This document shows, piece by piece, positions 51,886-60,988 of a stretch of 64,000 nucleotides of DNA (the stretch's first letter is position 1; every line of letters begins with the position of its first letter). A program made the position numbers and the translations under genes. A model generated the notes under the pieces. The model did not search any database, had not been told where the DNA came from, and worked only from the letters and a program-made list of their open reading frames with translations. This stretch comes from G965229605 sp965229605 (GTDB lineage: Bacteria; Pseudomonadota; Alphaproteobacteria; CBDDJK01), in assembly GCA_965229605.1 (NCBI GenBank), contig OZ245892.1:806001-870000 (forward strand), given 5' to 3'.

Positions 51886-54201
51886 TTAATTGCGCAGCGG
51901 CTTGCCGGTTTCAAGCGTATGGGCCATGCGCTCCAGCGTTTTGGGCTCCCGAAACAATTTAATGATTTCTTCGCGCTCCAGATCAAGAACTTCCTGCTCG
52001 GACAGGCTGCGCACCCCATCGGTTTCGCCGCCACTTAACACCCGGCCAAGCGCATCAGCCACCTTCAAGTCATAGCGACTTGCCTTGCCCAGCCGGAAAA
52101 AGGATTCGGCTGCCAGCTTAAAAGCCAGACGACCCGGCGGGCCCGGCAAATGAAGGCTTTGTGGCTCAGGTGGCGTATAGTTTTTAACCAGCGAACAGGC
52201 CAGGGCCTTGGCATCGTCCAGAAGGCGGGTGCGGTTCATGGTGACGCGATCATGCGGGCGCAGAAAAAGATTCGTTGCCGCCTCATCGGCAGACTTGGCG
52301 ACATGGGCCACCGAAACCAGTTCAAACACTTTGGACGGCGCAGGCATTGGCCCTTTGACGGGCGAAGCATGCGCCCAGCGCAGCAGCATTTCCTTGCATC
52401 CGCCCCAGCCAGGAACAATGCCAACCCCGGCCTCTACCAGGCCAATATAGCTTTCAATATGAGCCTGAATGGCATCGCAATGCAGAAGGATTTCACAGCC
52501 GCCGCCAAGGGCCATGCCGGAAGGCGCGCCCACCACCGGAAACGGTGCCGCTTTCATTGCCGCGAAGCAGGATTGTCCGGTTGAAATGATATTTTCTATT
52601 TCAGCAAATGCGGCGATATTGGCGGCAAAACTGGCCAGGCCAAGATTGGCGCCGACTGAAAAATTCTTGCTGTCATTATAGATAACCAGAGCCTGAAAAT
52701 CGCTTTTTACCTTGCGCAAGCTCTTGGTCAAGGCCTGGAAGGTATCCTGGTCAAAGGTATTCATCTTTGAGGTAAATTCAAAACAGGCCACGCCATCTCC
52801 GATATCCCACAAGCTGGCTGAAGCATTTTTGACAACCGGGGGGCTGGCGGCTTTGATCGTCGAAAGCTGCAGGGGTTTATTGACGGGCCAACTGACGGGT
52901 CGGGTCGATGATGTCGTTTGATCCGGCAGGGAGGATGGAGTCACCCCTTCAGATTCCAGCAGCTTGTCAAAGGCTTCTGGCCCGATCAGGTTGATCAGTT
53001 CAAAAGGCCCGCGCTTCCAATTATAGCCAAGGCGCATCGCGGCATCGACATCATCGGGGCTATAGGCCGCCTGTGGGGCAATCTGCCGGGCATAGGCAAG
53101 CGTTGACAGCCAGACTTTACGCGCATACTGCCCGCCCTTGTCCGGGTGCGCCAAGAGGTCTGCAAATTTCTCATTTTGCAGTTTTGCGCTGGCAAGAGTA
53201 GATTTGACCTGATCACGATAGATGCCGGTTTCAAGATCAATCGCCTGTTTACGTTTTTCTTTACCTTCAAGACGGTAAAAGCCGCCTTTTCCCTTGCGCC
53301 CCGTATAGCCCTCTGCCAGCATTTCTTCAAAAACTGGAAAGCTCTGTTTTTCCTGCAATAAGGGATCATCTGCTGGTAAATGTTGAGCAAGTGCAGCCTC
53401 AATCGCTGGCATCAGATCAAGCCCGACCAGATCAGCCAGACCAAAAACCCCGGTTTTGGGAAGACCTGACGGGCGTGAAAGAATAGAATCAGCTTCTTCA
53501 ACGCTCAGCCCTTCGCTGCGGGCAAAATTGATGGCTGTCTGCACCCAGTAAACCCCCAGGCGATTGGCGATAAATCCGGGGCTGTCCTTGCACTGGATAA
53601 TGGTTTTTCCAAGACAGCGGTCAAGAAAGTCAAACAGGACCACCGCGTTTTTCTGATCAAAATCAGGCCCGGTCACCACTTCAACCAGCGGCATATAGCG
53701 CGGTGGATTAAAGAAATGAGTGATCAGAAAGCGGGGTGAAAGGCCTGAATCCATCCCGTCCATCAAGTCCTTCAAGGGCAGGGTTGAGGTATTGGAGGCA
53801 AGAAAAGCGGTTGGCTTCAGATAGGGGGAAAGTTTCTTATAAAGGTCACGCTTGATATCGGCGCGTTCAACCACCGCTTCCAGCACCAGATCACAATCAC
53901 GCAGCCTTTCAAGATCATCGTCAAGATTGCCACAGTGAATGGCTTTTGCCCGGCCCGGATGGGTTAAAGCTGCCGGATTGCTTTTTTTTAGCTTTTGCAG
54001 GGCTTCTTTGGCCCGGTGGCTTGGGTCTGCTGCTTTCTCATCAGCAAGATCAAGCAACAGCACGTTGGTTTCGGCTTTTTTGCCGTTTTTCTGGTCAAAC
54101 CGGGCGTTGGCAAAATGGGCGGCCAGCCCGGCCCCCATCACGCCAGAGCCAATAACCGCCAGCTTGCTGAAAGGCTGGTTCAGGTTCGGGTTTTTGCCCA
54201 T
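51886..54201 (-). CDS. fadB: 3-hydroxyacyl-CoA dehydrogenase/enoyl-CoA hydratase (beta-oxidation)
   Basis: A 771-residue multifunctional enzyme. The N-terminal half is the dehydrogenase: LAVIGSGVMGAGLAAHFAN, FLASNTSTLPLKDL, FLITHFFNPPRYMPLVEVV. The C-terminal half (from about 485) is a crotonase-fold hydratase with SFAANIAAFAEIENI and PSGMALGGGCEILLHCDA. This is the reverse of E. coli FadB and typical of alphaproteobacteria. Start at ATG 54201 overlaps the thiolase stop (TGATG), so fadA-fadB are coupled. Confidence 0.9.
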   Translation of the reverse strand: MGKNPNLNQPFSKLAVIGSGVMGAGLAAHFANARFDQKNGKKAETNVLLLDLADEKAADPSHRAKEALQKLKKSNPAALTHPGRAKAIHCGNLDDDLERLRDCDLVLEAVVERADIKRDLYKKLSPYLKPTAFLASNTSTLPLKDLMDGMDSGLSPRFLITHFFNPPRYMPLVEVVTGPDFDQKNAVVLFDFLDRCLGKTIIQCKDSPGFIANRLGVYWVQTAINFARSEGLSVEEADSILSRPSGLPKTGVFGLADLVGLDLMPAIEAALAQHLPADDPLLQEKQSFPVFEEMLAEGYTGRKGKGGFYRLEGKEKRKQAIDLETGIYRDQVKSTLASAKLQNEKFADLLAHPDKGGQYARKVWLSTLAYARQIAPQAAYSPDDVDAAMRLGYNWKRGPFELINLIGPEAFDKLLESEGVTPSSLPDQTTSSTRPVSWPVNKPLQLSTIKAASPPVVKNASASLWDIGDGVACFEFTSKMNTFDQDTFQALTKSLRKVKSDFQALVIYNDSKNFSVGANLGLASFAANIAAFAEIENIISTGQSCFAAMKAAPFPVVGAPSGMALGGGCEILLHCDAIQAHIESYIGLVEAGVGIVPGWGGCKEMLLRWAHASPVKGPMPAPSKVFELVSVAHVAKSADEAATNLFLRPHDRVTMNRTRLLDDAKALACSLVKNYTPPEPQSLHLPGPPGRLAFKLAAESFFRLGKASRYDLKVADALGRVLSGGETDGVRSLSEQEVLDLEREEIIKLFREPKTLERMAHTLETGKPLRN

Positions 54202-55337
54202 CAAACCGCCTCCAGCACGGTGGCGATGCCCTGACCGCCGCCGATACATTGCGTCACAAGCGCAAACTGCTTTCCTTCCCGCTGCAGGAGGGCTGCTGCT
54301 TTTCCAAGTATCCGTGCGCCTGTTGCGCCCAGAGGATGTCCAAGTGCCAGGGCCCCGCCATCAAGATTAACCCGCTCCATATCCGCTTCAAGTGTACGCA
54401 AACAGGCCAGGGCCTGTGCTGCAAAGGCTTCGTTAATTTCAATGATATCCATATCTTTTATGGAAAGTCCGGCTCGCTTTAGAGCTTTGTTTGAGGCCGG
54501 AACAGGGCCCATCCCCATAATACCCGGCGCACAGCCTGCCACCGCCGTTGAACGTATCCGGGCCAGCGGCTTGCAGTTGGTCTCTTTGGCGAAGGATTCT
54601 TCCAGAACAAGAACAGCCGCCCCGCCATCGGTCAGGGGCGAAGAGGTCCCGGCTGTCACCGTGCCCTTTGCTTCAAAGGCAGGATTGAGGCCCGCCAGCC
54701 CGTCAAGGCTGGTTTCGGGGCGAATGCAGCCGTCAGCTTCCACCCCCGCCAGCGGAACGATTTCGGCTTTGAATTTGCCAGCCTTTTGAGCAGCCGCAGC
54801 CTTTTGATGACTCAGCAGGGCAAATTCTTCCTGGTCCTTGCGTGAAATATCATGGGCTTTCGCCACATTCTCGGCCGTGGTTCCCATCGGGCAATAGGCA
54901 TCCGGCGACAATTCAACCACATCCGGCGAAGGCATCGGGTTAAAGCCTTCAATCGGCACCCGGCTCATGCTCTCGACACCAGCCGCCAGAAAAGCACGGC
55001 CTGACCCAAGTGCTATCGCCCCCGCTGCAATATGTGCTGACTGCATGGAAGACCCACAAAAGCGGTTCACCGTCATCCCGGCTGTTGACTCCGGCAAACC
55101 CGCCATAAAGACAGCAAGCCGTCCTATATTAAAGCCTTGCTCGGCTTCAGGAAAAGCACAGCCCATGATGAGATCTTCAATCTGGGCCGGGTCAATGGCA
55201 CTTTGCTCAATCAGGTGGCGCAAAGGGGCTGCCGCCAGTTGATCCGGCCTGACCCCGACCAGCTGACCCTTGCGGGCCGGATGAAAAGCTGTGCGGGCAT
55301 AGCCAGCAATGACGGTTCTCAACGCAGGTTCAGGCAT
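54201..55337 (-). CDS. fadA: Acetyl-CoA acyltransferase (3-ketoacyl-CoA thiolase)
   Basis: A thiolase of 378 residues for the last beta-oxidation step. The nucleophile Cys lies in VNRFCGSSMQSAH; EINEAFAAQALACL, ALGHPLGATGAR and CIGGGQGIATVLE supply the other active residues. Start at 55337 is supported by ggaga; the frame extends five codons upstream. It follows tyrS by 11 bases and is coupled to the fadB-like gene. Confidence 0.93.
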   Translation of the reverse strand: MPEPALRTVIAGYARTAFHPARKGQLVGVRPDQLAAAPLRHLIEQSAIDPAQIEDLIMGCAFPEAEQGFNIGRLAVFMAGLPESTAGMTVNRFCGSSMQSAHIAAGAIALGSGRAFLAAGVESMSRVPIEGFNPMPSPDVVELSPDAYCPMGTTAENVAKAHDISRKDQEEFALLSHQKAAAAQKAGKFKAEIVPLAGVEADGCIRPETSLDGLAGLNPAFEAKGTVTAGTSSPLTDGGAAVLVLEESFAKETNCKPLARIRSTAVAGCAPGIMGMGPVPASNKALKRAGLSIKDMDIIEINEAFAAQALACLRTLEADMERVNLDGGALALGHPLGATGARILGKAAALLQREGKQFALVTQCIGGGQGIATVLEAV

Positions 55338-55348
55338 CTGTCTCTCCT

Positions 55349-56620
55349 TCACTCAATAACAAGCAGACTATGGCGTTTCTTGCCAAAAGACAATTTGATT
55401 TCACCCGCCTGATTGCTATCCTGGCGGCCAAGCATCCGGGCTGGATCGCTCTCAATCTGATCGTTAATCCGGATGCCTCCACCCGTCACAGCCCGGCGGG
55501 CCGCACTATTGCTTTCACATAACCCGCAATAGACCAGGGCCTCCAGCAGACCGGTTTCTTTGCTCTTTACGGAAAAGCGCGGAAGATCACTGCCCAGCTT
55601 GCCTTGCTCAAAAGTGGCTTCTGCACTCTGGCGGGCTTGCAAGGCAGCTTCTCTCCCATGGCAAAGCCTTGTCGCTTCATCGGCAAGTACTTTCTTGGCC
55701 TCATTGATTTCCTGCCCGCCCAGAGCCTCCAGCCGGGCAACTTCATCCAGCGGCAATTCGGTGAAAAGGCGAAGGAACTTGCCAATGTCTGCATCCTCGA
55801 TATTGCGCCAATATTGCCAGAACTCATAGGCGGGCAGCATATCGGCGTTAAGCCAGATGGCCCCGGAGGCTGTTTTCCCCATCTTGGCCCCGGAGGCCGT
55901 GGTCAAAAGCGGCACTGTCAAGCCATAGAGCGCGCCAGTTTCTTTGCTTGTTTCTGGAGTCAGTTCGTGGGTGACCCGTCTGGTTAATTCTATGCCGTTG
56001 ACGATATTGCCCCATTGGTCTGCGCCGCCCATTTGCAGGATACAGCCGTATCGTTTGGAGAGTTCATAAAAATCATAGGCCTGCAGGATCATATAGTTAA
56101 ATTCGAGGAAGCTGAGGGTTTGTTCGCGGTCCAGCCGCAAGCGCACGGAGTCAAAAGAGAGCATGCGGTTGACGGAGAAATGCCGTCCATAGTCGCGCAG
56201 GAATTCGATATAGTTCAGTTTATCGAGCCAGTCTGCATTATTCAGCATCAAGGCGTCTGAAGGATTTTCGCCGAAAGTCAGGTATTTTTCAAAGACATGT
56301 CGAATGGTTTTGATGTTGTTTGTAATAGAATGGTTGTCAAGCAGCTGGCGTGAGCTATCCCGGCCGGAGGGATCGCCGACTTTGGTTGTGCCGCCGCCCA
56401 TAAGGACGAGTGGTTGATGGCCGCATTTTTGGTACCAGCGCAGCAGCATGATAGAGACCAGGGAGCCAACATGCAGGGAAGGGGCGGTGGCATCATAGCC
56501 GATATAGGCGGGTGCCCCTGCGGTTTTAAGGTGGTTGGTCAGGCCTTCGCGGTCGGTGACCTGATAGAGGAATCCGCGTGTTTCAGCAATATGAAGGAAA
56601 TCATCCAGGCTTGACGTCAT
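55349..56620 (-). CDS. tyrS: Tyrosyl-tRNA synthetase
   Basis: A 423-residue class I synthetase: HVGSLVSIML stands for HIGH, KMGKTASGAIW for KMSKS, with YDATAPSLHVG and QMGGADQWGNIVNG between them. A C-terminal S4 RNA-binding domain (EALVYCGLCESNSAARRAVTGGGIRIND) follows. It lies between the AhpD-like gene and fadA. Confidence 0.95.
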   Translation of the reverse strand: MTSSLDDFLHIAETRGFLYQVTDREGLTNHLKTAGAPAYIGYDATAPSLHVGSLVSIMLLRWYQKCGHQPLVLMGGGTTKVGDPSGRDSSRQLLDNHSITNNIKTIRHVFEKYLTFGENPSDALMLNNADWLDKLNYIEFLRDYGRHFSVNRMLSFDSVRLRLDREQTLSFLEFNYMILQAYDFYELSKRYGCILQMGGADQWGNIVNGIELTRRVTHELTPETSKETGALYGLTVPLLTTASGAKMGKTASGAIWLNADMLPAYEFWQYWRNIEDADIGKFLRLFTELPLDEVARLEALGGQEINEAKKVLADEATRLCHGREAALQARQSAEATFEQGKLGSDLPRFSVKSKETGLLEALVYCGLCESNSAARRAVTGGGIRINDQIESDPARMLGRQDSNQAGEIKLSFGKKRHSLLVIE

Positions 56621-56652
56621 GGGGTCCTGCTTTGCTTTTAGGCTCTTGTTGT

Positions 56653-57252
56653 TCAGGCAATATGTTTTCCGGCTGTCCAGCCGGTCTGCTTTGCCAGATA
56701 TTTTGTCCCGGCAGCGGTTGGCAGTTCTTCCAGCACTGTGCCCATTGTGTCGTTCCAGCGGTTCAGAAACCCAAAGAGCGCAATCACGCCAGTGAGTTCG
56801 ACAATATCACTGTCTGACCAATGCTGGTGCAAGTCAGCAATGATTTTTTCAGTAACGCTATTAGGCACCGTGCTGGCGGCAAAAGCATAGGAAAGGGCAG
56901 CTTTTTCGGCCACTGTAAAAGCGGTTGAATTTTCATAGTCAAAAGCGGCTTGCAAGCGGTCAGGCTCCCCGCCAAACCGTTCGGCAGCAAGGATGGTATG
57001 AGCCTGGCAATAGCGGCATCCCGCAACATAGCTGGTGATATAGCCGATCAGCCGCTTGAACTCTGGAGTCAAGGCCCCGCGACATTCCATCACCGCCTGA
57101 TTAAGCTTTGTAAAAGTTTCCGCAATTTCAGGACGATGTGCCATGGTCTTGACCGAATTAGGCACCCCTCCCAGCGTGATCATAAAAAACTGCACAAGAT
57201 CACGCAGACTTTCCTCCATCTGCTCTTCACTCAGGGGATCAACAACCGGCAT
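56653..57252 (-). CDS. AhpD-like/carboxymuconolactone decarboxylase-family protein
   Basis: A protein of about 199 residues with an AhpD-type core: RLIGYITSYVAGCRYCQAHT carries the CxxC-xxH redox motif, followed by VAEKAALSYAFAAS and VELTGVIALFGFLNRWND. Members reduce peroxide-linked disulfides or act as alkylhydroperoxidases (uncharacterised peroxidase-related enzymes). ATG 57252 has a ggag site; ATG 57264 is an alternative. It is the first gene of the minus-strand group tyrS-fadA-fadB and diverges from the dnd-like operon. Confidence 0.8.
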   Translation of the reverse strand: MPVVDPLSEEQMEESLRDLVQFFMITLGGVPNSVKTMAHRPEIAETFTKLNQAVMECRGALTPEFKRLIGYITSYVAGCRYCQAHTILAAERFGGEPDRLQAAFDYENSTAFTVAEKAALSYAFAASTVPNSVTEKIIADLHQHWSDSDIVELTGVIALFGFLNRWNDTMGTVLEELPTAAGTKYLAKQTGWTAGKHIA

Positions 57253-57643
57253 CACGCTCTCCATTTATCAAAAAACATCTGGTCTTAACGTATATGGCCC
57301 CGAAATTAAAGGCCAATCCTTTTTCACTGTTTCAGGAGGGCAAACATATCTTGACAGAAGAGATATTTGGGTTACGATTTGATTATATAGGGTATCATAA
57401 AATCCATAAGCAATGATGTTTTTCAAGTGTCCACTCATAAGGGATTTTCAAACACTGACTATGAAGCGATAATAAGAACCAGAGATACAGAAATTTTAGA
57501 AAGGGGAATTCCCGAAAGGGGGCTAACGCTTTAGATAGTAAGTGATAAAAGTTGACACTTAACAGATCAGTCACAAATGAATAAAAGTTTAATCATTATC
57601 AGATGGGATGCTTTAATCTTAACAAAGAAGTCACGCTAAAATT
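57253..57643. promoter_or_regulatory. Divergent regulatory region, left border of the dnd-like island
   Basis: About 390 bases, mostly AT-rich. It holds a 10-base palindrome gggaattccc at 57504-57513 followed by cgaaaggggg, and a TTGACA at 57552-57557 with no good partner box. The dndC-like ATG has a poor ribosome site. One of these elements may regulate the operon. No integrase, attachment duplication or RNA was recognised. Confidence 0.35.
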
Positions 57644-58741
57644 ATGGACATTTTTGAGAAAATTAAACTGGAACTCCTGGATGAGTATCTCCAACCCCAC
57701 TCAACTCCTTGGGTGATAGGTTATTCTGGTGGAAAAGATAGCACTTTAGTTGTTCATTTAGTCCTGGATATGCTCGCTGAAATGCCTAAGTCCGAAAGAA
57801 AACGAGAGGTGTGGGTTATAGGGAATGATACTCAGGTTGAGAGTCCTTTAGTTATAGACCATTTGAAAAGTTCGATTGAGAAAATTGATGAGGCTTCTCG
57901 GGCTTATAAACTCCCTGTGAAAACAAAAATAACGATTCCCGCTTCTGAAAAGAATTTCTGGGTTAATTTAATTGGTAGAGGCTATCCGCCTCCCACCAGA
58001 AGCTTTAGATGGTGTACAGACCGGTTGAAAATCAGACCCACAGCCGCGTTCATTGAGGAAAAAATTAATGAAACCGGTTCGGTTATTTTGTTGCTAGGAG
58101 TCCGTCGTTCTGAAAGTGGAAATCGAGCAAGGACGATCAAAAAATATGAACATGAGGGCCGGTTGAGTAGACATAACGACATAAAAGCTTGCCAAATTTT
58201 TAAACCGATTGTGGATTTGGATGTGGACGATGTTTGGGAATATTTGGGCACCTTCAATCCACTTTGGGACACTGACCACTCAGAGTTGATTAAGCTTTAT
58301 AGAGACTCTGCTGGAGGGGAGTGCCCAGTCGTAATGAGTAAAGATGATAGCCCATCTTGTGGAACCACATCACCAAGATTTGGTTGCTGGACTTGCACTG
58401 TCGTAAAAAAAGACAAGAGCCTTGATGGTTTCATTGAGTCGGGTTATGAAAATTTCGAGCATCTTTCAAATTTCAGAGATTGGTTAATTGAAATACGGGA
58501 CCTGCCAGAGAACCGCATGCATAGGCGACGAAATGGAAATGTTCAGTTCACAAAGGAAGGTCAACTCATCCGGGGACCATTCACTTTAGAGGCCCGGAAA
58601 ATGATTTTTGAAAGGCTTCTCCAGTTGCAATTAGATTATGGAAGCGCACTCATCACTGAGAGAGAGATTAATTTAATTCACTCTATTTGGGCCGCTGACT
58701 TACAGCAAGAAGTTCAAATTAGAGTTGCAGTGGGTAGTTAA
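57644..58741 (+). CDS. dndC: DndC-type PP-loop ATPase (DNA phosphorothioation)
   Basis: A 365-residue member of the PAPS-reductase-like N-type ATP pyrophosphatases. The PP-loop YSGGKDST is at 27-34. Cysteines C124 (FRWCTDRLK), C227, C239, C248 and C251 (SPSCGTT, RFGCWTCTVV) fit the Fe-S ligands of DndC. Known DndC activates the DNA backbone so that sulfur can replace a non-bridging oxygen. The gene is the first of a four-gene operon, AT-richer than its surroundings. dndA is missing, so a housekeeping cysteine desulfurase must supply sulfur. It is shorter than most DndC (about 500), closer to compact versions. Confidence 0.85.
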   Translation: MDIFEKIKLELLDEYLQPHSTPWVIGYSGGKDSTLVVHLVLDMLAEMPKSERKREVWVIGNDTQVESPLVIDHLKSSIEKIDEASRAYKLPVKTKITIPASEKNFWVNLIGRGYPPPTRSFRWCTDRLKIRPTAAFIEEKINETGSVILLLGVRRSESGNRARTIKKYEHEGRLSRHNDIKACQIFKPIVDLDVDDVWEYLGTFNPLWDTDHSELIKLYRDSAGGECPVVMSKDDSPSCGTTSPRFGCWTCTVVKKDKSLDGFIESGYENFEHLSNFRDWLIEIRDLPENRMHRRRNGNVQFTKEGQLIRGPFTLEARKMIFERLLQLQLDYGSALITEREINLIHSIWAADLQQEVQIRVAVGS

Positions 58742-58745
58742 ATCA

Positions 58746-58949
58746 ATGACTCAAACATTAACATTTCTTGCTAAAGACGAAACTAGAGAACTCGTCGAAA
58801 GATTATGTTCCGAGAACGGAATAGATTTTATGACTTTTCAAGAATTGATTGAAGCAGAATTAAAGCAAATGGGAAAGCAGAAGAAGCGGGGTTTATACCC
58901 TGCTTTTGATGACATACTTTCAAGAATTTTTGAGGAGGATTTGAAATGA
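58746..58949 (+). CDS. Small DNA-modification-system-associated protein
   Basis: A 67-residue protein (MTQTLTFLAKDETRELVERL start, GLYPAFDDILSRIFEEDL end). It is helical and charged, with a pattern I associate with small proteins found between dndC and dndD genes in dnd-like clusters; function unknown. It starts four bases after dndC and its stop overlaps the dndD ATG (ATGA). The open frame extends seven codons upstream into dndC without support. Position and coupling argue for an accessory factor or complex subunit. Confidence 0.65.
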   Translation: MTQTLTFLAKDETRELVERLCSENGIDFMTFQELIEAELKQMGKQKKRGLYPAFDDILSRIFEEDLK

Positions 58950-60988
58950 AAATCCTCTCAATTGAACTTATTAATTGGCGAGCTTATTCTGAAGCCAGAT
59001 TTGAATTTAATCCGTCTGGAAAATCAGATATTGTCGTTATTGGTGCTCCTAACGGACATGGCAAAACAAGCTTTTTTGAAGCTGTTACTTTGTGTTTGTA
59101 TGGAAAAGCCGGACTGCCTTTGTTAGCTCGTGCTTCTGACCAAAAAATGGGGAGGCCTGGCGTATCATATGATAATTTTCTGCGTGAGGTCTTGCACACG
59201 GATGCTGTCAAAACGTCCAGAAAGATAACGGTAAACATTAGTTTCATGAAAGAAAACGGCGATAAACTATTTGTCGAGAGGCGTTGGTTTTTTTCACCTG
59301 CCGGTCTTCATTATGCTGGTGACGAAGAATTTATAGTGGGGCTTAATGGGCGATATTTAATGCCAGATGAGGGCCAAACTGATGAAGATTGGCAAGACGA
59401 CGTAATTTCGGAACATTTCATTCCGCATAGCCTTGCAAGATTTTTTCTATTTGATGGAGAAATGGTTAGAGACTGGGCAAAAATGGATATGGCGACACAA
59501 GTCAAGCAAGGCATTGAAGGCCTTATGGGAATTCCAATCTTGCGAGAGTTGATTGGGGATTTGGCTTCGTACGCTAATAAAAAAAGAGGAGAGGTTCGAA
59601 CGCCTAAAAGTGCTGAAAATGTGAAGGCCCTGAGCGAAGAAATAGAAGAATTGAAGGGTGAAAAAAATGGATTTGAAAGGGAGATTGAGGGTTTCACGGA
59701 CGAAATTCGTTCATTTAAAACTGAAAGAGAAAGACTCCAAGGGGAACTACATAGTTTAGGAATGAGCGGAAGTCAGAGATTGGCTGAACTCTATCAAATG
59801 CAAAGTGATCTTCGAACTCAACTTAGTAGTCTACAAGATAATATTCAGTCACAAATCGTCTCTGACTTCGCACTGGGACTGGCAGGCAAAGACATAATTC
59901 AAAAAGCGTCAGAATTTTTAGAGTCAGACAAAATTTTGCAGGATTGGACTGCATCTAAACGACAAGGCGACAAAGGGTATAAAAATTTTTTGGACTCTGT
60001 ATCAGTCGCATTGGAGTCGGAAGAATATGGGATTCCTGATCAATATCATGCAACCATAATATCGCTTGTGGAGAACACATGGGGCACGATTTGGTACCCT
60101 AAACCGGAAGGCATGACAAATGAAGCATACTTTCCTGAATTAACTGGTACGGTTCGTGACGTAATATCCTTAAAGCTCAAATCCATCATGAGAGACGCGG
60201 CCTCTGGAATATCCAAAAAGTTCTCGGATTTAGATCAGCTGCAAAGGACCCATGACAGTAATGATAGGGAAATTCGTAATCATGAATCAATTGGGCCACG
60301 CTACGATGAGATTGCTAATGAATTGCGCACTATAACCGATAATCTTGAAGAGCTTTATACAGAAAAAGGCTCTAAAGAAACGCATTTGAAAGGCTTGGGT
60401 GCGGATATCGATAATAAAACAGCAACCTTAGGTCAGCTTACAAACCTAAATGATGCCTCTCAGCCAATCATCAAATTAGCTGAAAAAGCTGAGAGCGTAA
60501 GTAAGTTTGTTAACAATTTGATTGCCGAAATAGTTCCTGTGCAATCGAAGGGCCTCGCTAAAAATATGACCAAAATTTATACCTGTCTGTCCAACAAATC
60601 TGTGGTGAAGAAAGTTGAAATTGACCCTGACTTTAGTGTTCACCTCCTCAATTCAACAGGTAAAGACATTCGTGAAATTGCAATGTCTGCTGGTGAGGAG
60701 CAAATTTTTTCGCAGGCACTTATTTCCTCAGTTGTCGAGGTTTCTGATTTTGATTTTCCAATGATTGTTGATACCCCCTTAGCCCGATTGGACGATACCC
60801 ATAGAAAGTCGATTCTTGAATATTTTAAAGGTTCAGGACGTCAAATAATTTTCCTTTCTACTGACACTGAAATCGTTGGAGAATATCTGGATATTCTGAA
60901 CGACAAGATAAGCGATACATATCTTATCAACCATAACAACAAGGACGGTGTCGGTTATAGTACAGCTTCAAGGGGATACTTTGAATGA
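58946..60988 (+). CDS. dndD: DndD-type SMC-like ATPase
   Basis: A 680-residue RecN/SMC-like protein. Walker A is GAPNGHGKTSFFEA (33-46). A coiled coil with long heptads spans about 215-290 and again about 400-520. The signature MSAGEEQIFSQAL and Walker B FPMIVDTPLARLDDTHR lie near 575-620. In known dnd systems DndD is the ATPase that supports nicking or opening of DNA for sulfur insertion. It overlaps both neighbours by four bases (ATGA), showing one tightly coupled operon. Confidence 0.85.
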   Translation: MKILSIELINWRAYSEARFEFNPSGKSDIVVIGAPNGHGKTSFFEAVTLCLYGKAGLPLLARASDQKMGRPGVSYDNFLREVLHTDAVKTSRKITVNISFMKENGDKLFVERRWFFSPAGLHYAGDEEFIVGLNGRYLMPDEGQTDEDWQDDVISEHFIPHSLARFFLFDGEMVRDWAKMDMATQVKQGIEGLMGIPILRELIGDLASYANKKRGEVRTPKSAENVKALSEEIEELKGEKNGFEREIEGFTDEIRSFKTERERLQGELHSLGMSGSQRLAELYQMQSDLRTQLSSLQDNIQSQIVSDFALGLAGKDIIQKASEFLESDKILQDWTASKRQGDKGYKNFLDSVSVALESEEYGIPDQYHATIISLVENTWGTIWYPKPEGMTNEAYFPELTGTVRDVISLKLKSIMRDAASGISKKFSDLDQLQRTHDSNDREIRNHESIGPRYDEIANELRTITDNLEELYTEKGSKETHLKGLGADIDNKTATLGQLTNLNDASQPIIKLAEKAESVSKFVNNLIAEIVPVQSKGLAKNMTKIYTCLSNKSVVKKVEIDPDFSVHLLNSTGKDIREIAMSAGEEQIFSQALISSVVEVSDFDFPMIVDTPLARLDDTHRKSILEYFKGSGRQIIFLSTDTEIVGEYLDILNDKISDTYLINHNNKDGVGYSTASRGYFE

